Source: Chamaecyparis obtusa (Eukaryota > Streptophyta > Pinopsida > Cupressales > Cupressaceae). Taken from it: DNA of 64,000 nucleotides. Shown piece by piece: positions 41,673 through 53,157 of this stretch (position 1 is its first letter; every line of letters begins with the position of its first letter). The notes beneath the pieces are model-generated. The model ran no database searches, was not told the origin of the DNA, and saw only the letters and a program-made list of their open reading frames with translations. The stretch covers positions 372,001-436,000 of the forward strand of contig BSBK01000762.1 in NCBI GenBank assembly GCA_027943335.1, read 5' to 3'. A program made the translations under genes and the position numbers.

Positions 41673-42661
41673 GGGGTGCCAATGGCCATATACAATTGAA
41701 AAATATGAGACCAACCATCGAAAATGTAGATCACTTTCCAACAAGATGGGAAAAAGGTAGTATTACATGGATTGACCAGCAAAGGGGCAATGGAGATATC
41801 AGCCAAAAGAATGAAAAGAGTTTTTCGTAAAGGACAAGTAGCATGTGCAGCAGAGTGTATTATCACCAACACAAATGCTACTAGGAAAGAAGGAACTACC
41901 AATGTGCAGATCCAATCTATTTTAGATATACATAGCGAAGTATTCAAAGACATACCACCAAGATTGCCCCCTAATAGAGGATTCCAACATATCATTGAGC
42001 TTGAAGGAGGAGTGAAACCAATGATGATCACTCCCTACCACCATCCCAAGGCATACAAGGAGGAAAAGGAAAAGGCAATCAAAGAATTGTTGGATACGGG
42101 GCACATCAGACCTAGTTCTAGCCCTTTTGCATCTTTCGTAGTGTTGGTTAAGAAGAAGGATGAAACTTTGAGGATGTGTATAGATTATCGGGCTCTCAAC
42201 AAGAGGACCATTAAGAACCACTATCCAATAAAACAAATTGATGAATTGATTGGATTTATGAGCTTCATGGAGCAAAGTACTTTTCCAAGATTGATTTGCG
42301 TGCAAGATACCATCAAATTAAAGTTAGGGATGAAGATGTATAGAAGACAGCATTTTGGTATCATTACAAGCACTATGAATTCTTGGTGATACCCTTCGGT
42401 CTAACAAATGCTCCAACAACTTTCCAATCATGCATGAATGAGATTTCATTTTACAGTTGAGGAAGTTTGTTTTGGCGTTATTTGATGATATCTTAGTTTA
42501 TAGCAAGACTTGGGAAGATCATTTACAACACTTGGATGAGGTATTGAGTATTTTAGAGTAGTAGTCCTTTTATGCCAAAGCATCAAGTGTGATTTTGGGT
42601 TGCAAGAAATTATGTATTTGGGTTTCAAAATCAGTGAGCAGAAAGTGAGTGTAGATGAAGA
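41673..42661 (+). pseudogene. Gypsy-2 protease end and reverse transcriptase
   Basis: Opens with 'LGCQWPYTIEKYETN'. 41772-42389: '[34 protein letters not shown]', '[69 protein letters not shown]'. A frameshift near 42250 leads to 'FDDILVYSKTWEDHLQHL' near 42480-42530, the catalytic FDD box. Cut at 42661 by a solo LTR. Confidence 0.9.
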
Positions 42662-43281
42662 TGTTAGTATTATAGCCTGTCGGCCTTAATCAAACTGAAC
42701 TGCAGAATTAATAATGGTTTATTATTAATTAATTCCCTATACTCGGTCAGGTCGGCCCTCCTTAAGGATATAATTTATATTATTTGGTCAAGGGTTGGCC
42801 ATCTTGGAACAGGTCGGCCTCCCTCTTTGGAGTTTTGTCCTTATAGCTCCTACATATAGGAGATCGAATCTTGAGGGAAGACACACAAAACATAACGTGC
42901 TCTTCCCTCTTCAAAATCGCATAAGACAGCAGTCAATACAGGCAGCAGCGAATGTTAATTCCCAAGGTAGTAGCGAATACAGGCAGCGGTACAAATTCAC
43001 AAGGTAGCAGCGAATATATTAAGAGCAGAAGAGTATTCATCCTTAAAGACATCTCTGTTCCAATAGCAGATATTCGATATATCTAGGAGCAGAATTCTGG
43101 AGCAGACATCTGATATTAGGCCAATGTAAATATCAGATTAAAAGCTTCAAGAAAGCAGGGTGCTGATCTAGCTGATCTGATCTGAGGGTGATATCTACGA
43201 CAGGTACTATCTCTCCTTACTGTTATCTTATCCTGTGATTAGTTTGGTTAATTCCTAAGTAGAATCTGAAATATTCTAACA
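42662..43281. mobile_element. Solo LTR, 620 bp, in Gypsy-2 RT
   Basis: tgttagtatt...aatattctaaca between perfect GAAGA duplications (42657-42661, 43282-43286). Removing it restores 'VDEDKIKAI.DWPRP' of the RT thumb. Non-coding; contains three short 'ggcagcagcgaat'-like repeats (42940-43020). Confidence 0.9.
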
Positions 43282-43286
43282 GAAGA

Positions 43287-43921
43287 GAGATCAAGGCTAT
43301 CCTAGATTGGCCTAGGCCAAGCAATCTAACACAGCTGAGAGGATTTGTAGGATTATGCATCTACTATAGAAGGTTTGTAAGTGGGTTTTCACAACTAGCT
43401 GCCCCCTTAACCAATCTAACAAAGAAGGGAGTGTTTACGTGGACTCCATCATCTCAACAAGCCTTTGATAAGCTCAAAGAGGTAATAATAGTTTGTGCCC
43501 TATCTTAGCAATTACGGATTTTTCACTCCCTTTTGTTTTAGAATGTGATGCTTCTGATGAAGTAGTTGTTTTGATGCAAAATAAGCATCCTATAGCATAT
43601 GAGAGTAGGAAGCTCAAGAAGGCTAAGTGTAAACTTTTCATCTATGAAAAAGAGATGTTGGCCATAATGCATGCTTTGACCAAGTTTAGGCAATATTTGG
43701 TTTGCAAGAAGATTTAGGTTAAGACCGATCACAACAATTTGAAATGCTTCCTTAATCAAAGAGATTTGAATGATAGGCAACAAAAGTGGGTAAGTAAAAT
43801 TCAAGCCTATGACTTTAACATTGAATATGTTAAGGGAAATAATAATGTGGTGGCTGATGCTTTGTCTAGAGAACCTCATTTACATTCTATTATGATATAT
43901 CTGCTGATTGGAGATCATTAA
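43287..43921 (+). pseudogene. Gypsy-2 RNase H
   Basis: '[40 protein letters not shown]' leads to 43493-43717 'FVLECDASDEVVVLMQNKHPIAYESRKL' (catalytic Asp of RNase H) and 'YEKEMLAIMHALTKFRQYLV'; then 43739-43921 'VSKIQAYDFNIEYVKGNNNVVADALSRE'. One frameshift at about 43490 and one stop at 43716. Confidence 0.92.
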
Positions 43922-44892
43922 ATATTGATAAGTATGTTAAAAATCAATTTGCTAATGATATTGTGGAAGGCAAGGTGCAAGATGACAACTTCAAAATGGC
44001 TGATGAACTTGATTTTATATGAAGGACAAGTGAATCTTATAGCCGATTCTAAAATGAAGAAGAGGATTTTAAATGCTTTCCATAATACCCCACTAGTAGG
44101 ACATCCAAATTTCTACAAAACATACAAACAAGTGAAAGAACGTTTTTCTTTGAAAGGATTGAAAAAGGATGTAATGTAGCATGTGAGAGAATGCAAAGAA
44201 TGCCAACAAAACAAGGAGCATGTGTTCCCAACAGGGTTATTGCAGCCCTTGCCCATTCTAGATCAGAAATGGGCAAAAGCATATCTATGGATTTTATCAC
44301 CGGTCTGCCAAGGGCCCAAGGTAAGGATTGTTTATATGTAGTGGTGGATAGACTCACAAAATATGCACATTTTCATGCAATATCAATAGATTTTAAGGCA
44401 CCTCAAGTGGCAATATTGTTCTTTAAAGAGATTTTCATACTTCATGGATTACCTAAGACAATTGTGAGTGATAGGTACAACAAGTTACTTAGTATGTTTT
44501 GGCAAGACCTATTCCGTTTGATAGGGAAAGAATTGACACCTAGCACCAGCTACTTGAGAAACTATGTTACAGGGCAGCAAAGAGCATGGGTTAAGTGGTT
44601 ACATTTGGGTGAGTATTGCTACAATACCACTCATCTTATGTCGATTGGTATGTCGCCCTTCAAGGTGCTCTATGGTTACGATGCTATCTCTTTTGTGGAT
44701 TTGATTTTTATTAATAGTAGAGTTCCTATCCCTAAAAATGTGGTCCAACAAAGCAAGGATATTATGGTGACCCTCATGGAGAACTTGCAACGTGCTCAAA
44801 GTCAACAAAATTTATATGTTGACCAGCACCGGACAGAAAGATTGTTTGAGGTGGGTGACTGGGTATTTTTGAGATTGCAACCCTATAGATAG
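43922..44892 (+). pseudogene. Gypsy-2 integrase
   Basis: 'NTPLVGHPNFYKTYKQVKERF' and 'HVRECKECQQNK' form the zinc-binding part. 44191-44892 encodes 'SMDFITGLPRAQGKDCLYVVVDRLTKYAHFHAI', 'KEIFILHGLPKTIVSDR' with catalytic Asp residues, then 'YCYNTTHLMSIGMSPFKVLYGYDA' and the C-terminal 'VDQHRTERLFEVGDWVFLRLQPYR'. The catalytic Glu region ('PQTDGQTE' in relatives) is missing between about 44535 and 44570. Confidence 0.9.
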
Positions 44893-44929
44893 TTGTCCAT
44901 TAAGGGAAGTGGGGCAGAAAAGTTGAAAC

Positions 44930-45152
44930 CAGCTACTTGAGAAACTATGTTACAGGGCAGCAAACAGCATGGGTTAAGTGGTTACATTTGGGTGAGTATT
45001 GCTACAATACCACTCATCACATGTCGATTGGTATGTCGCCCTTCAAGGTGCTCTATGGTTACGATGCTATCTCTTTTGTGGATTTGATTTTTACTAATAG
45101 TAGAAACCATAGATAGTCGTCCATTAAGGGAAGTGGGGCAGAAAAGTTGAAA
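44930..45152 (+). repeat. 223 bp duplication inside Gypsy-2 integrase
   Basis: 44930-45106 repeats 44541-44717 ('accagctacttgagaaac' to 'aatagtag'), and 45107-45152 repeats 44884-44929 ('atagatagt.gtccattaagg'). Both joints fall at a shared 'gaaacc'/'agaaacc' word. Confidence 0.88.
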
Positions 45153-45513
45153 CCATGTTTCTATGGTCCTTATCCGGTGGTAAGGAAGGTAGGACAAGTT
45201 GCATACGAACTGGAATCACTGCCCAATAGCAGAATTCACAATACACTCCATGTCTCCTGCCTTAAAAAAGCCCTTGGACAGCAAATTGTGCCCTCAAAGG
45301 AATCGCCACAGCTTGATTATGAAGGCATATTAATATTGGAACCTGAAACAAACTCAACGTAAGGAAGAAGAGGTTAAGGAACAAGCTGATTCCAAAGTAT
45401 TTAGTGAAGTGGAAGGGGCTACTGCCAAAAGATGCCACATTGGAAGGGATAGAAATCTGTGAGTATCCAAACTTGGAATTGTTTGAGGTCAAACAATTAG
45501 AGGATGGGAGGAC
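45153..45513 (+). pseudogene. Gypsy-2 integrase tail and chromodomain
   Basis: 'CFYGPYPVVRKVGQVAYELESLPNSRIHNTLHVSCLKKALGQ', then after a frameshift at about 45360 'LRNKLIPKYLVKWKGLLPKDATLEG', the chromodomain core, and 'EYPNLELFEVKQ'. It ends at the purine tract. Confidence 0.88.
45501..45513 (+). promoter_or_regulatory. Gypsy-2 polypurine tract
   Basis: AGGATGGGAGGAC immediately before the 3' LTR. Confidence 0.8.
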
Positions 45514-46495
45514 TGTGATGAACCCAAAGTAAAGAGGCTGGTCAACCAGTCAGGCAGTGCTTCAAAGCACCCTTTTATCTGCCTTTTAAATAATATTTAA
45601 ATAAATAAAGTAATTTGCTTTATAGATAATATTTAATAAATAAAGTGAAGTTAGTAGGGTCGGCCTTGGCCAACATAAAGAAATGATGTTAATGTTTTTT
45701 ATTATTTTGAGCCAACATGGCTAAGTGTTGAATCAACTATTTAGGGCAGGACTCTTAGGTAATTAAGGTATGCTGGTTTTGAATGATTGTGAGCTCGCAA
45801 GCACACAAGCAACCTAGGATGCAAACCTCAGGCGGCTAAGGAGGTAGGACGACACCCCTGCCTCTACATAGTAGTTCGAAACCAATACATTCGCTAGTGA
45901 TTTTTACAGTGCCTATCGTTCTTTGCAGGAAATCATTGGAGGAGAAAGACAGTTCACAGGGAAGGTAGGTTTGGGCCATTGCATAGAGGAGGCGATCAGT
46001 CTAGCCTTTGCCTTCAAGAGAGCAAGATAGCGATATCAGACCAGCGCCGAGAAACAGGAAACATTCGCATTAAATAGGGGAGGCTGCGAGATAGTCCAAA
46101 GCCGATCACAAGGGAACAAACACAGAGAAATTTCTCCAGGTCGTGCATAACTGTGTCTTGCATCTGTGAAGACAAGTCAGATATCTTTACCACTAAAAAA
46201 TGCCTGTAGAATTCCTTTTTCTGAGAAACAGTATGAGATTATTTGATTCAATATCAGTGAGCTTATCTGTGTAAAAGACAGAGAATGCAGAGATCATTAT
46301 TAAAATATATGCGTAAAAGACTGAGAATGCAGAGATCGTTATTAAAAGTTCCTTGAGCAGTGGATATACGTTTTTCCTTTCTTGATCAAATAATAGCCAT
46401 CTGATTCCTGTTTAAGACAAGTCTTTTGGAATTTTCTATTTAATAGATGTAATTGTCTGAACTGTGATGATCAATAAATTATTTAGCATCTTTCA
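45514..46495 (+). repeat. Gypsy-2 3' LTR
   Basis: 982 bp partner of 19027-19960, followed by CTCCA. Confidence 0.93.
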
Positions 46496-46500
46496 CTCCA

Positions 46501-47330
46501 CCTAACCATGCTACTTGAAACATGTCAACTCTGGATCTCTCCTATCAATTTTGGCTATGAGCTTTTACCTGAAATCAGCATACATCAAAATGTGGTTATT
46601 TCCTTGTATGATCAATCCATGATGCCATCACTCATGAGCTATGCCCACCAAATGAAAATAGGTAAACTTAATAGCCTCATTTTCTGTCATAGAGCTGAGT
46701 GAAAGATATGTATCCATTTTTTTAACCCAAGCTCATGCAATGACCTTTGTGGATCCATCAAAAGCAGGAAGTGGAAATTTTCTCACACCTCTATTGTAGA
46801 TCTCTATAAAACTGCTGCAAAGATTGTCTTCTTTCACCTCTTCATTCACTTCTTGTCCTCGGATATTATTGTATTGTTCCAACGGGATCTGGTTTTTAAC
46901 ATCTAGATCAAGTCTCATGTGATTATCTAGGATGGTATTGGAGTAATTTGTTGACTGGTTTGGCTCCTCTTGGTGACCCCAACCTAGACAAAAAAGGTAT
47001 GCTGGAAGGTATAGGAGCCAATCCAGCTTGGGTTCTGCTGTTACAAGTGTAATTTCCAACCCCATTTTGATTTCTATTGCTCCTTTCTACTCAATTATTT
47101 TATGCAGGTTTGGTGGAATTGTCACAAATATTCATGTTCTAGAGCATTTGGAATATTTATATTGTCTGTTCCTGCCATTGTGCTATTTGCTGTTGTATTT
47201 GCACGAAGGCTCTGCATTCATCATTCCAATCTTCTCACCTTTGCTTCTAATAATAAACCTCAACTAATATGACCCTTGCTAATTTCTTTCTCTCTCTGAA
47301 ACCTGTTGATCCCTTGTAGATGATCACGGG
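46501..47330 (-). pseudogene. Gypsy-3 gag
   Basis: The minus strand includes 'GVRKFPLPAFDGSTKVIA.AWVKKMDTYLSLSSMTENEAIKFTYFHLVGIAHE', the gypsy gag capsid start, and upstream 'AKVRRLE..MQSLRANTT'. Toward the insertion it reads 'RRDPELTCFK' and is cut at CTCCA. The N-terminal limit near 47330 is approximate. Confidence 0.8.
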
Positions 47331-47657
47331 ATATGGAATATATATTCAAACTATGCAAAGAGTATAGGCCTTCAGCTTCAAATTTGTCTTGTCTATCTGA
47401 GGCTTGTAATGGGCAAATAATTAATAACCTAACCATGATATTGCAGGAGTAATAGAGGATATTTTATATGCACATAACTGAGATGAATTCATTTACTTGC
47501 TGGTGCAATCATACAACAACTCATATGATGTTATACCTCACAGCATCAGTACACCCTTAACAGAGACTTAACATAAAATCAAGAACCCATTCAGCGACCA
47601 ATGCTCGAGAAACACACGTAATTACTTAGAACTTGAAGTCATAAATAGCTATGTTTG
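47331..47657. other. Unassigned AT-rich stretch
   Basis: Expected site of the Gypsy-3 leader and 5' LTR, but no similarity to 14621-16667 was seen and no primer site in the right orientation. Probably deleted or replaced. Confidence 0.4.
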
Positions 47658-47908
47658 TGTAATGTCCCCTAAATCTGTGTAGATGCCTCTTCCTTCATTC
47701 CCAGCTTAGGATTAAGACATAAATCTTTCTAAATTTAATATTTGTTCTTCTTATATTCTTCCAATGCTTAGAAATCTACTTATGACACAGACAATACTAT
47801 TAGATTTGATCTGTTATCCTTCAGTGCCCTATGCGGATCTCATAACCAGATGACAACAATATATTGAATACAATAGTGATCCATGGCATTTCACATCCTT
47901 CGAAGTGG
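47658..47908 (+). repeat. LTR remnant with primer-binding site
   Basis: Starts tgtaatgtccccta and is followed at 47910 by TGGTATCAAAGACTGG, an initiator tRNA-Met primer site on the plus strand. Suggests a truncated 250 bp LTR of another element that Copia-IV later entered. No partner in the window. Confidence 0.4.
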
Positions 47909-47925
47909 TATCAAAGACTGGCCAA

Positions 47926-48184
47926 AGACCGATATGTCTACAACTGATTTCAGATTGGATTTGTTATCTCCACCAGCAGCTATCCTGATCAGAACGAAGC
48001 ATTAGACCTAATATATCAGTTCCTTGGCTACTGTAATGTCTCTTCAAACTGAGTTTACAAAACAAATTCAATTCTTTGATGCTCTCTATTCCTTCTGTTT
48101 GCTGATTGCTTGATTTATTATTCCTCGTCGATGATTTTCTGAATGCCCTTTTTTCATGATCGAACACTCCTATTGATACCTGTG
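47926..48184 (+). other. Leader-like flank of the LTR remnant
   Basis: No frame with a recognised domain. Ends at the Copia-IV target duplication GAGGT (48185-48189). Confidence 0.4.
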
Positions 48185-48189
48185 TGGAG

Positions 48190-48392
48190 GTTGTTGAAGT
48201 TGAGTAGCTGCGACAGAGACTTCAACATTGATTTTTGCTGTTACCTTCTACATCTGGTTATGTTAGACATTTTGGTGAGCCATACTATTGATGCTCGTAT
48301 GCTTCAGTTCGCACATCTTTGGTGACATGGACTTCATGTATTGTTTGGCACCATTGTCGTTGGTGATTAAGCAAGTGCTTAACTACCAACAA
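48190..48392 (+). repeat. Copia-IV 5' LTR, first part
   Basis: 203 bp matching 61970-62140 from position 48211 on. It continues at 58678 after the insertion. Confidence 0.92.
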
Positions 48393-49447
48393 TGTAATGC
48401 CCCGCCAAGGAACCCAAGAGAGATTAACCTATAACATGCTACTAAGTTTGGTGAACATTTTTAAAAAAAAAGTTAACATACAAAATAAACAACAGTGCGG
48501 AAGCAATTACCATTTACTCACATTGAAACAACATCCAACACAGATTACAAATCTCGAGGGTCCCATGACGTAGAATTATTTAAGAACAAATTACAACTAA
48601 AGAAAGATAACAAAAGATTCCAGATCATAAATGATACAAATACAACTTACAACAATATATACAATCCTCATGGACATCCATGATAACTAATACACTGACA
48701 TCCACTGCACATGTCGCAGGGTATGTAATAATAAATCTAACATAAAAGTACAATGATCATATTAGGTATCACATGCGATACACTAATATAGGATTACATA
48801 AATGAAGATAAGATAAGAAACCAACAATGAAGAATCAATGAAGAACCATAAGGGCATCCAACTGCAGGAGTACCAACAGCACCGGCACCACGACGTCGAA
48901 TCTCAAATGGTAAAGAATCACTACCACCAGTCCGTGTAGAACCACAAAGACCTACCCCACCCTGCTGAGATAACCACAAACCCCAATCGGATGACCAAAA
49001 CCAAACAAGGATAAAACCACTGAGCAAGGAATCCTGAAAGCTCTCTACTCAAGGTTTACAAAAATAAAGAGAAGGGTGAGACACACTAAATCAGAGGCAT
49101 AAACAGAAAACTCAAGAGATGATCTAGGCTACATGCTTATGGGAGTATCATCACATGTCTAACTACTTGAGTACCCTGGACTGGTCATAAAGGACCCCGG
49201 ACTCTCAAGCATTGAGGTACTCTAGAACTAACCACTCTGGGCCCCAGACTCTCAATATGATCCATGTGGGATTAGAATACTCTCTCATAGGTATGAGGAA
49301 TTCTAATCATAACCATACTCTAACTTATCTTTTTAAATGATCTATAAAGTTTTAATTACTAAGTTATCACTTAATTACATAACCTACAATAGGTTACCCA
49401 GGTGCTAACCACTTTGGGTCCCGGCCCCTATTGTAAGCCACTCCCCT
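48393..49447 (-). repeat. Left terminal inverted repeat (U5 end of the LTR)
   Basis: Reverse complement of 57615-58672 with small differences only, including a shared 62-codon frame and a shared 77-codon frame on opposite strands. The inner break lies after 'gccactcccct'. Confidence 0.93.
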
Positions 49448-49650
49448 ATCATAACCCACAAGTCCCAAGTTTCTACACTGGGAACTCTGGGTATGTACAC
49501 CTATTAGGTTTTGCGTGGTCTAAACTTGAAACTAAACATAGACATATAACACTTTGTTGGTAGACCATTGCTTTGTGGTCATGTTTCCTTTTGTTTTGAT
49601 TCAAGTTATGTTGTGTGACATTGTTTTGATCTCTGTATGATGCAGGAATC
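49448..49650 (+). other. Leader before gag in the inverted-end element
   Basis: About 200 bp with no primer-binding site. Runs into the gag ATG. It shares nothing obvious with the 3' LTR. Confidence 0.5.
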
Positions 49651-49834
49651 ATGCCTGTCACTAGAGCTGCTAGAGGTAGAGGTAGAGGTCGTTCTGGTGG
49701 TGGTGGAAGGGGTAGACATCATAGCCCTTCTACGAGTGCTAGTCAGGAGAGTCACCACCAGCAGTCTAGAGATGATCAGAGAGAGGATCATCAGGCTGAG
49801 TCTGAAGGACTAGACACGAGACAGTTCTTGCAGG
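49651..49834 (+). pseudogene. Gag N-terminus of the inverted-end element
   Basis: 'MPVTRAARGRGRGRSGGGGRGR' then a His/Ser/Gln-rich stretch, ending 'LDTRQFLQ' where a solo LTR enters. An Arg/Gly-rich start is common in plant gypsy gag. It continues at 53158. Confidence 0.8.
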
Positions 49835-52800
49835 TGTTGAACTACAACTGATTTGGAATCTGATTGAAGAATCTGTGATTGCAAGATCACTGAGAAGTTG
49901 CTGATTAGATATGTAATATGATTAAATCAGTATTATGTTGTCATTGATGTCAACTAGTTTGACAACACTTATCTTGTAAGTTACTATACCGAGACATCTG
50001 AAGAAAGGTGAAAGAGATGAAGATCAAAGAAATCTACATGAGGAAAGATGTACATGACAGATGAGGATAAGGAACACATTGAGTAACTTGTTGATGAGCC
50101 TATGACTTAATGATATTGACTTTATTATGTTGCATTCATCTATGATGAAGTATAGAGCTGAAAAACACAAAGCAGTGTTGTTAGTAAATAAAGCATTTCT
50201 AGTATACATCGACGGAGTGCAGTGTATACCGACCGCAGTATTAACTGAGCAGTGTTCACCGACGCATTTCTTTGTTAACCAAGCAAAACAGAATGTATTA
50301 AATGATTAATTTAGCCGATAAGATTGATGAGCTGGCAAGAGTATAATATCGAGGTAACAGATAATGTTTGTTACACAAACCAACGACTAGCGAAATTAAG
50401 GAGAGATCTAACGAAGCAAATTGAAAAATGTTATCGACACAAGTACTGAGAAAGTTTGAAGCGGCAAAATCTATGAATGTGGTTAAGCAGCAAAATTTGA
50501 TGGTGGAGAAGAAAACGATTTACTCGTCTATATAAGAGAACATAATTTCTTTAGTAAAATGTCGGGGAGAAGAAGCTGCAGGATTATTGCGTGAATAAGG
50601 TTTTCATGCATTCTGATCATACTGGTTAGTAAGAACCGAGCTGCAGAGCAATTACCGAGCTACAAAGAGCTATTACCGACGGACAGTAAGTTGATATAGT
50701 ATTGAAACTGAAGTGAAATATTGGTCAGAAGGATTTGTATGGACTAAATATTGATCTGTAATTTGCAATTGAAGTTGTATTAAGGCAGGTCATTTACTGT
50801 TACACATTTAACCATTGTATACAGTTTAAATCTCTTAACCGAGTGGACTCTGAAAGTCTTATGATGTATCATTCATAGAATGAACATTGTTATCCTGTTG
50901 TCATGTCCCCATTTTGGCTGACATCATTTGGCGTGCGGGATCAGTCTATCACGGGCTCTCGTAAACTGATAGCGATGAGGAGAGAGTCATCTTGTGATCA
51001 TTGGGAGATCAGTTGATTGCATATTGCTATTAGAGCGTACGTTCAGTAGAGCCTACATTCAGTCCGAGCCTACATTCAGTTGTAGTAGAGCCTACATTCA
51101 ATTATGAGCCTACATTGTTATAATTTTGAGTTGAGAAAAACACTTTTATATTATAATGTTATTTTATTATAAAGTGCATTATAATTGGATGTTTCTAGAA
51201 GTTCTTAGTAACTTCTTAGAAAAGTAAATAAATAGAGGGCTTGGGCATTCATTTTGACATGCTTGGATTTGGGATTTCTTCTACTTCTTCCATTGTGGAG
51301 CAATTTGTAGCCATTTGGTCTGCAAATATCATTTAATCTTTGGGAACGATAACTCCCTTGGATTTGCATAACTGAGGAAGTGAAATATCTTCTGAAGGGT
51401 TGCTCATTGGAGATGGTATTTAGCCATTTCATGTGTGCTAAATTGGAGAATTTTGGTGGTTTATTCTCAGCTAAGAAATCTTCAGTATTTCAACATTTTT
51501 GGGCAAGGAGAAGCATAATTTTGGCATAGAAAATCAAACCCTTGGAGGAAGCATTTTTTTTAATAAATTTTGGTAGCATTTTGGAGGGTTTTGAAGAGGT
51601 TTCTGAGGGTTTTGCACAAATCCATACAGCCATACGGATGTCAGTACGGACGCGCCAGACTGTACTTTCAGTCATTTGTAGCAGCTATTTTCATTAGAGA
51701 TTGGGCGCTAGCTACTCAGGAATTTTTAGCAGTCATTGGTGATTATTTGTGAAGAACTATTGCAGGGTTAGAAGCACAAAAAAATAAGTTAAAAATCGCA
51801 GTAACTTGGAGCAGCAAACTCAATCCGAAATTCATCTTTGACTGGCATTTTTTTGTGTGGGAAATTGTTGGCTGCCCAACCCCAAGCTAGGCGCTCCTAT
51901 TCTGAATAAGTTTCGTCATTTTAATGCTCGGAGAAAACAAATTAAAATGCAGGGTTATGAGTGAAATCAAGTGAATTCTGAAGGCAGCCTGGGAAACTTC
52001 TTCCAGTTTGACCTGGCATTATAGCTGGGTGTTTTTGTTGGAGACCAGCTAAGATTTCATCTAGGGATCAATGCCAATCCAATCTGGGCGATCTCTATCA
52101 ACATAGAAAAAATTGAGATTAAACTGAACTTGCTCTGCAGGGTACCGCACTTCCAGAATTGCATTAGCAGCAGTGGGCAATTTGGGACCAGTTTGGGGTG
52201 CTGTACAAGGGTGTCTTCATCAGCATTTTGTCAACATCAGAGTGCAGCAATTTCCAGGTTCCTTTGCATTATTTTGGAGTTGATATTTGTTGTCAAGTTT
52301 GTATCAAGAGGTTGCATAAATAGTCACTGTTGTAACAGTCCCTTCATTCTCAGAAAATCAGTCAATTGAAAATAGTCATTATCATATATTGTAATCAGTC
52401 ATTGAGAAATTCAATAGGCATTGCATTGATAAAGAGTTCAATCATAGTTTTGATATAGTTCTTGTAATTCCTTAGTGCCAAATCATTGAAATTCTGAAAA
52501 TTGTTGTTGGCAACCTTCTTGTAACACTCCATTGTTTGGTAGTGTTCTTACTTCATTGCATTTTATTGCATATTGGTAGTGTTATCTTAATTGTATTTGA
52601 TGCTCAAAACAACTATCACATTGAAACACTACATCTCAAATAAACAATTCAGCTGCTTGCCAAGTGTTTAACGAATTGTCACAGTTCAGTTTTGGGGGTT
52701 TTTAGTGGCCTTTATAGTAAGGGTCATTACACCTGTCAACCCCATAGTGAATGCTGGTTGGACGATAACTTCTAGGCTAAAATTCTCTAACAAGGTCACA

Positions 52801-53152
52801 CCTGACAGTGTGTTTGTAACCTTTAACAAGGTTGGGTCTTAACCGACCTCACTTCAGAAGAGTGAACAATTTTGGGTTACCGGTCCCAGGTGGTTTTTCC
52901 CTTTACAGGGTTTCCACGTTAAATCTCTTGTGTTATGTGTTGATTGTGATATTTGTTTGTTATCATACTTTGCATATTACATGTTAGATTTGATTGGTAA
53001 ACTTTATAGTATTAGACTAGTAATTGGTAAAAGCACAAACAGTGATAGTTATTATTGTTTACCGACGAGCAGAAATAGAAGATGTTTTGAATTACACATT
53101 TTGTTTTGGGACACTGGATAACTGATTCACCCCCCTCTCAGTTATTCTAACA
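49835..53152 (+). mobile_element. Solo LTR in gag, itself split by another solo LTR
   Basis: tgttgaacta...ttattctaaca with GCAGG (49830-49834) and GCGGG (53153-53157), one mismatch. Removing it restores 'QFLQ-AILNRLGPEQA'. Without the inner LTR it is about 1.48 kb. Its end (cccctctcagttattctaaca; ggtttccacgtt) matches the ACCGGT superfamily, here with ACCGA words. Confidence 0.88.
50899..52731 (+). mobile_element. Solo LTR of the three-ORF element's family, 1.83 kb
   Basis: tgtcatgtcccc...gggtcattaca between perfect CCTGT duplications (50894-50898, 52732-52736). Shares long blocks, inverted, with 29944-31250, including the TATA-like AATAAATAGAGG (51224-51236) and the 'agcctacattcag' repeats. 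It is about 530 bp longer than that copy. Confidence 0.92.
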
Positions 53153-53157
53153 GCGGG

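Larger units (their letters stand above)
19027..46495 (+). mobile_element. Gypsy-2: Ty3/gypsy chromovirus carrying three insertions
   Basis: LTRs 19027-19960 and 45514-46495 start TGTGATGAACCC and end CATCTT(C/T)CA; target duplication CTCCA is perfect. Inserts: solo LTR 20428-24650, Copia-III 25739-41667, solo LTR 42662-43281. Removing them and one duplication each leaves about 6.7 kb with gag, protease, RT, RNase H, integrase and chromodomain in order on the plus strand. Stops, frameshifts and a template-switch duplication show it is dead. Confidence 0.92.
14650..47330 (-). mobile_element. Gypsy-3: oldest Ty3/gypsy element, split by Gypsy-2
   Basis: Minus-strand gypsy coding remnants sit on both sides of Gypsy-2: integrase, RT and protease at 16700-19021 and gag at 46501-47330. 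Gypsy-2 lies between matching CTCCA copies (19022-19026 and 46496-46500). Joining the flanks fuses the middle of gag directly to the protease, so the gag C-terminus with its zinc finger is missing. The outer limits are approximate; no 5' LTR was recognised. Confidence 0.65.

Noticed and set aside
48794..49027. 77-codon frame mirrored at 58035-58271
   Set aside because: Both copies lie in the terminal inverted repeat of an LTR; the duplicated frame reflects the repeat, not coding selection.
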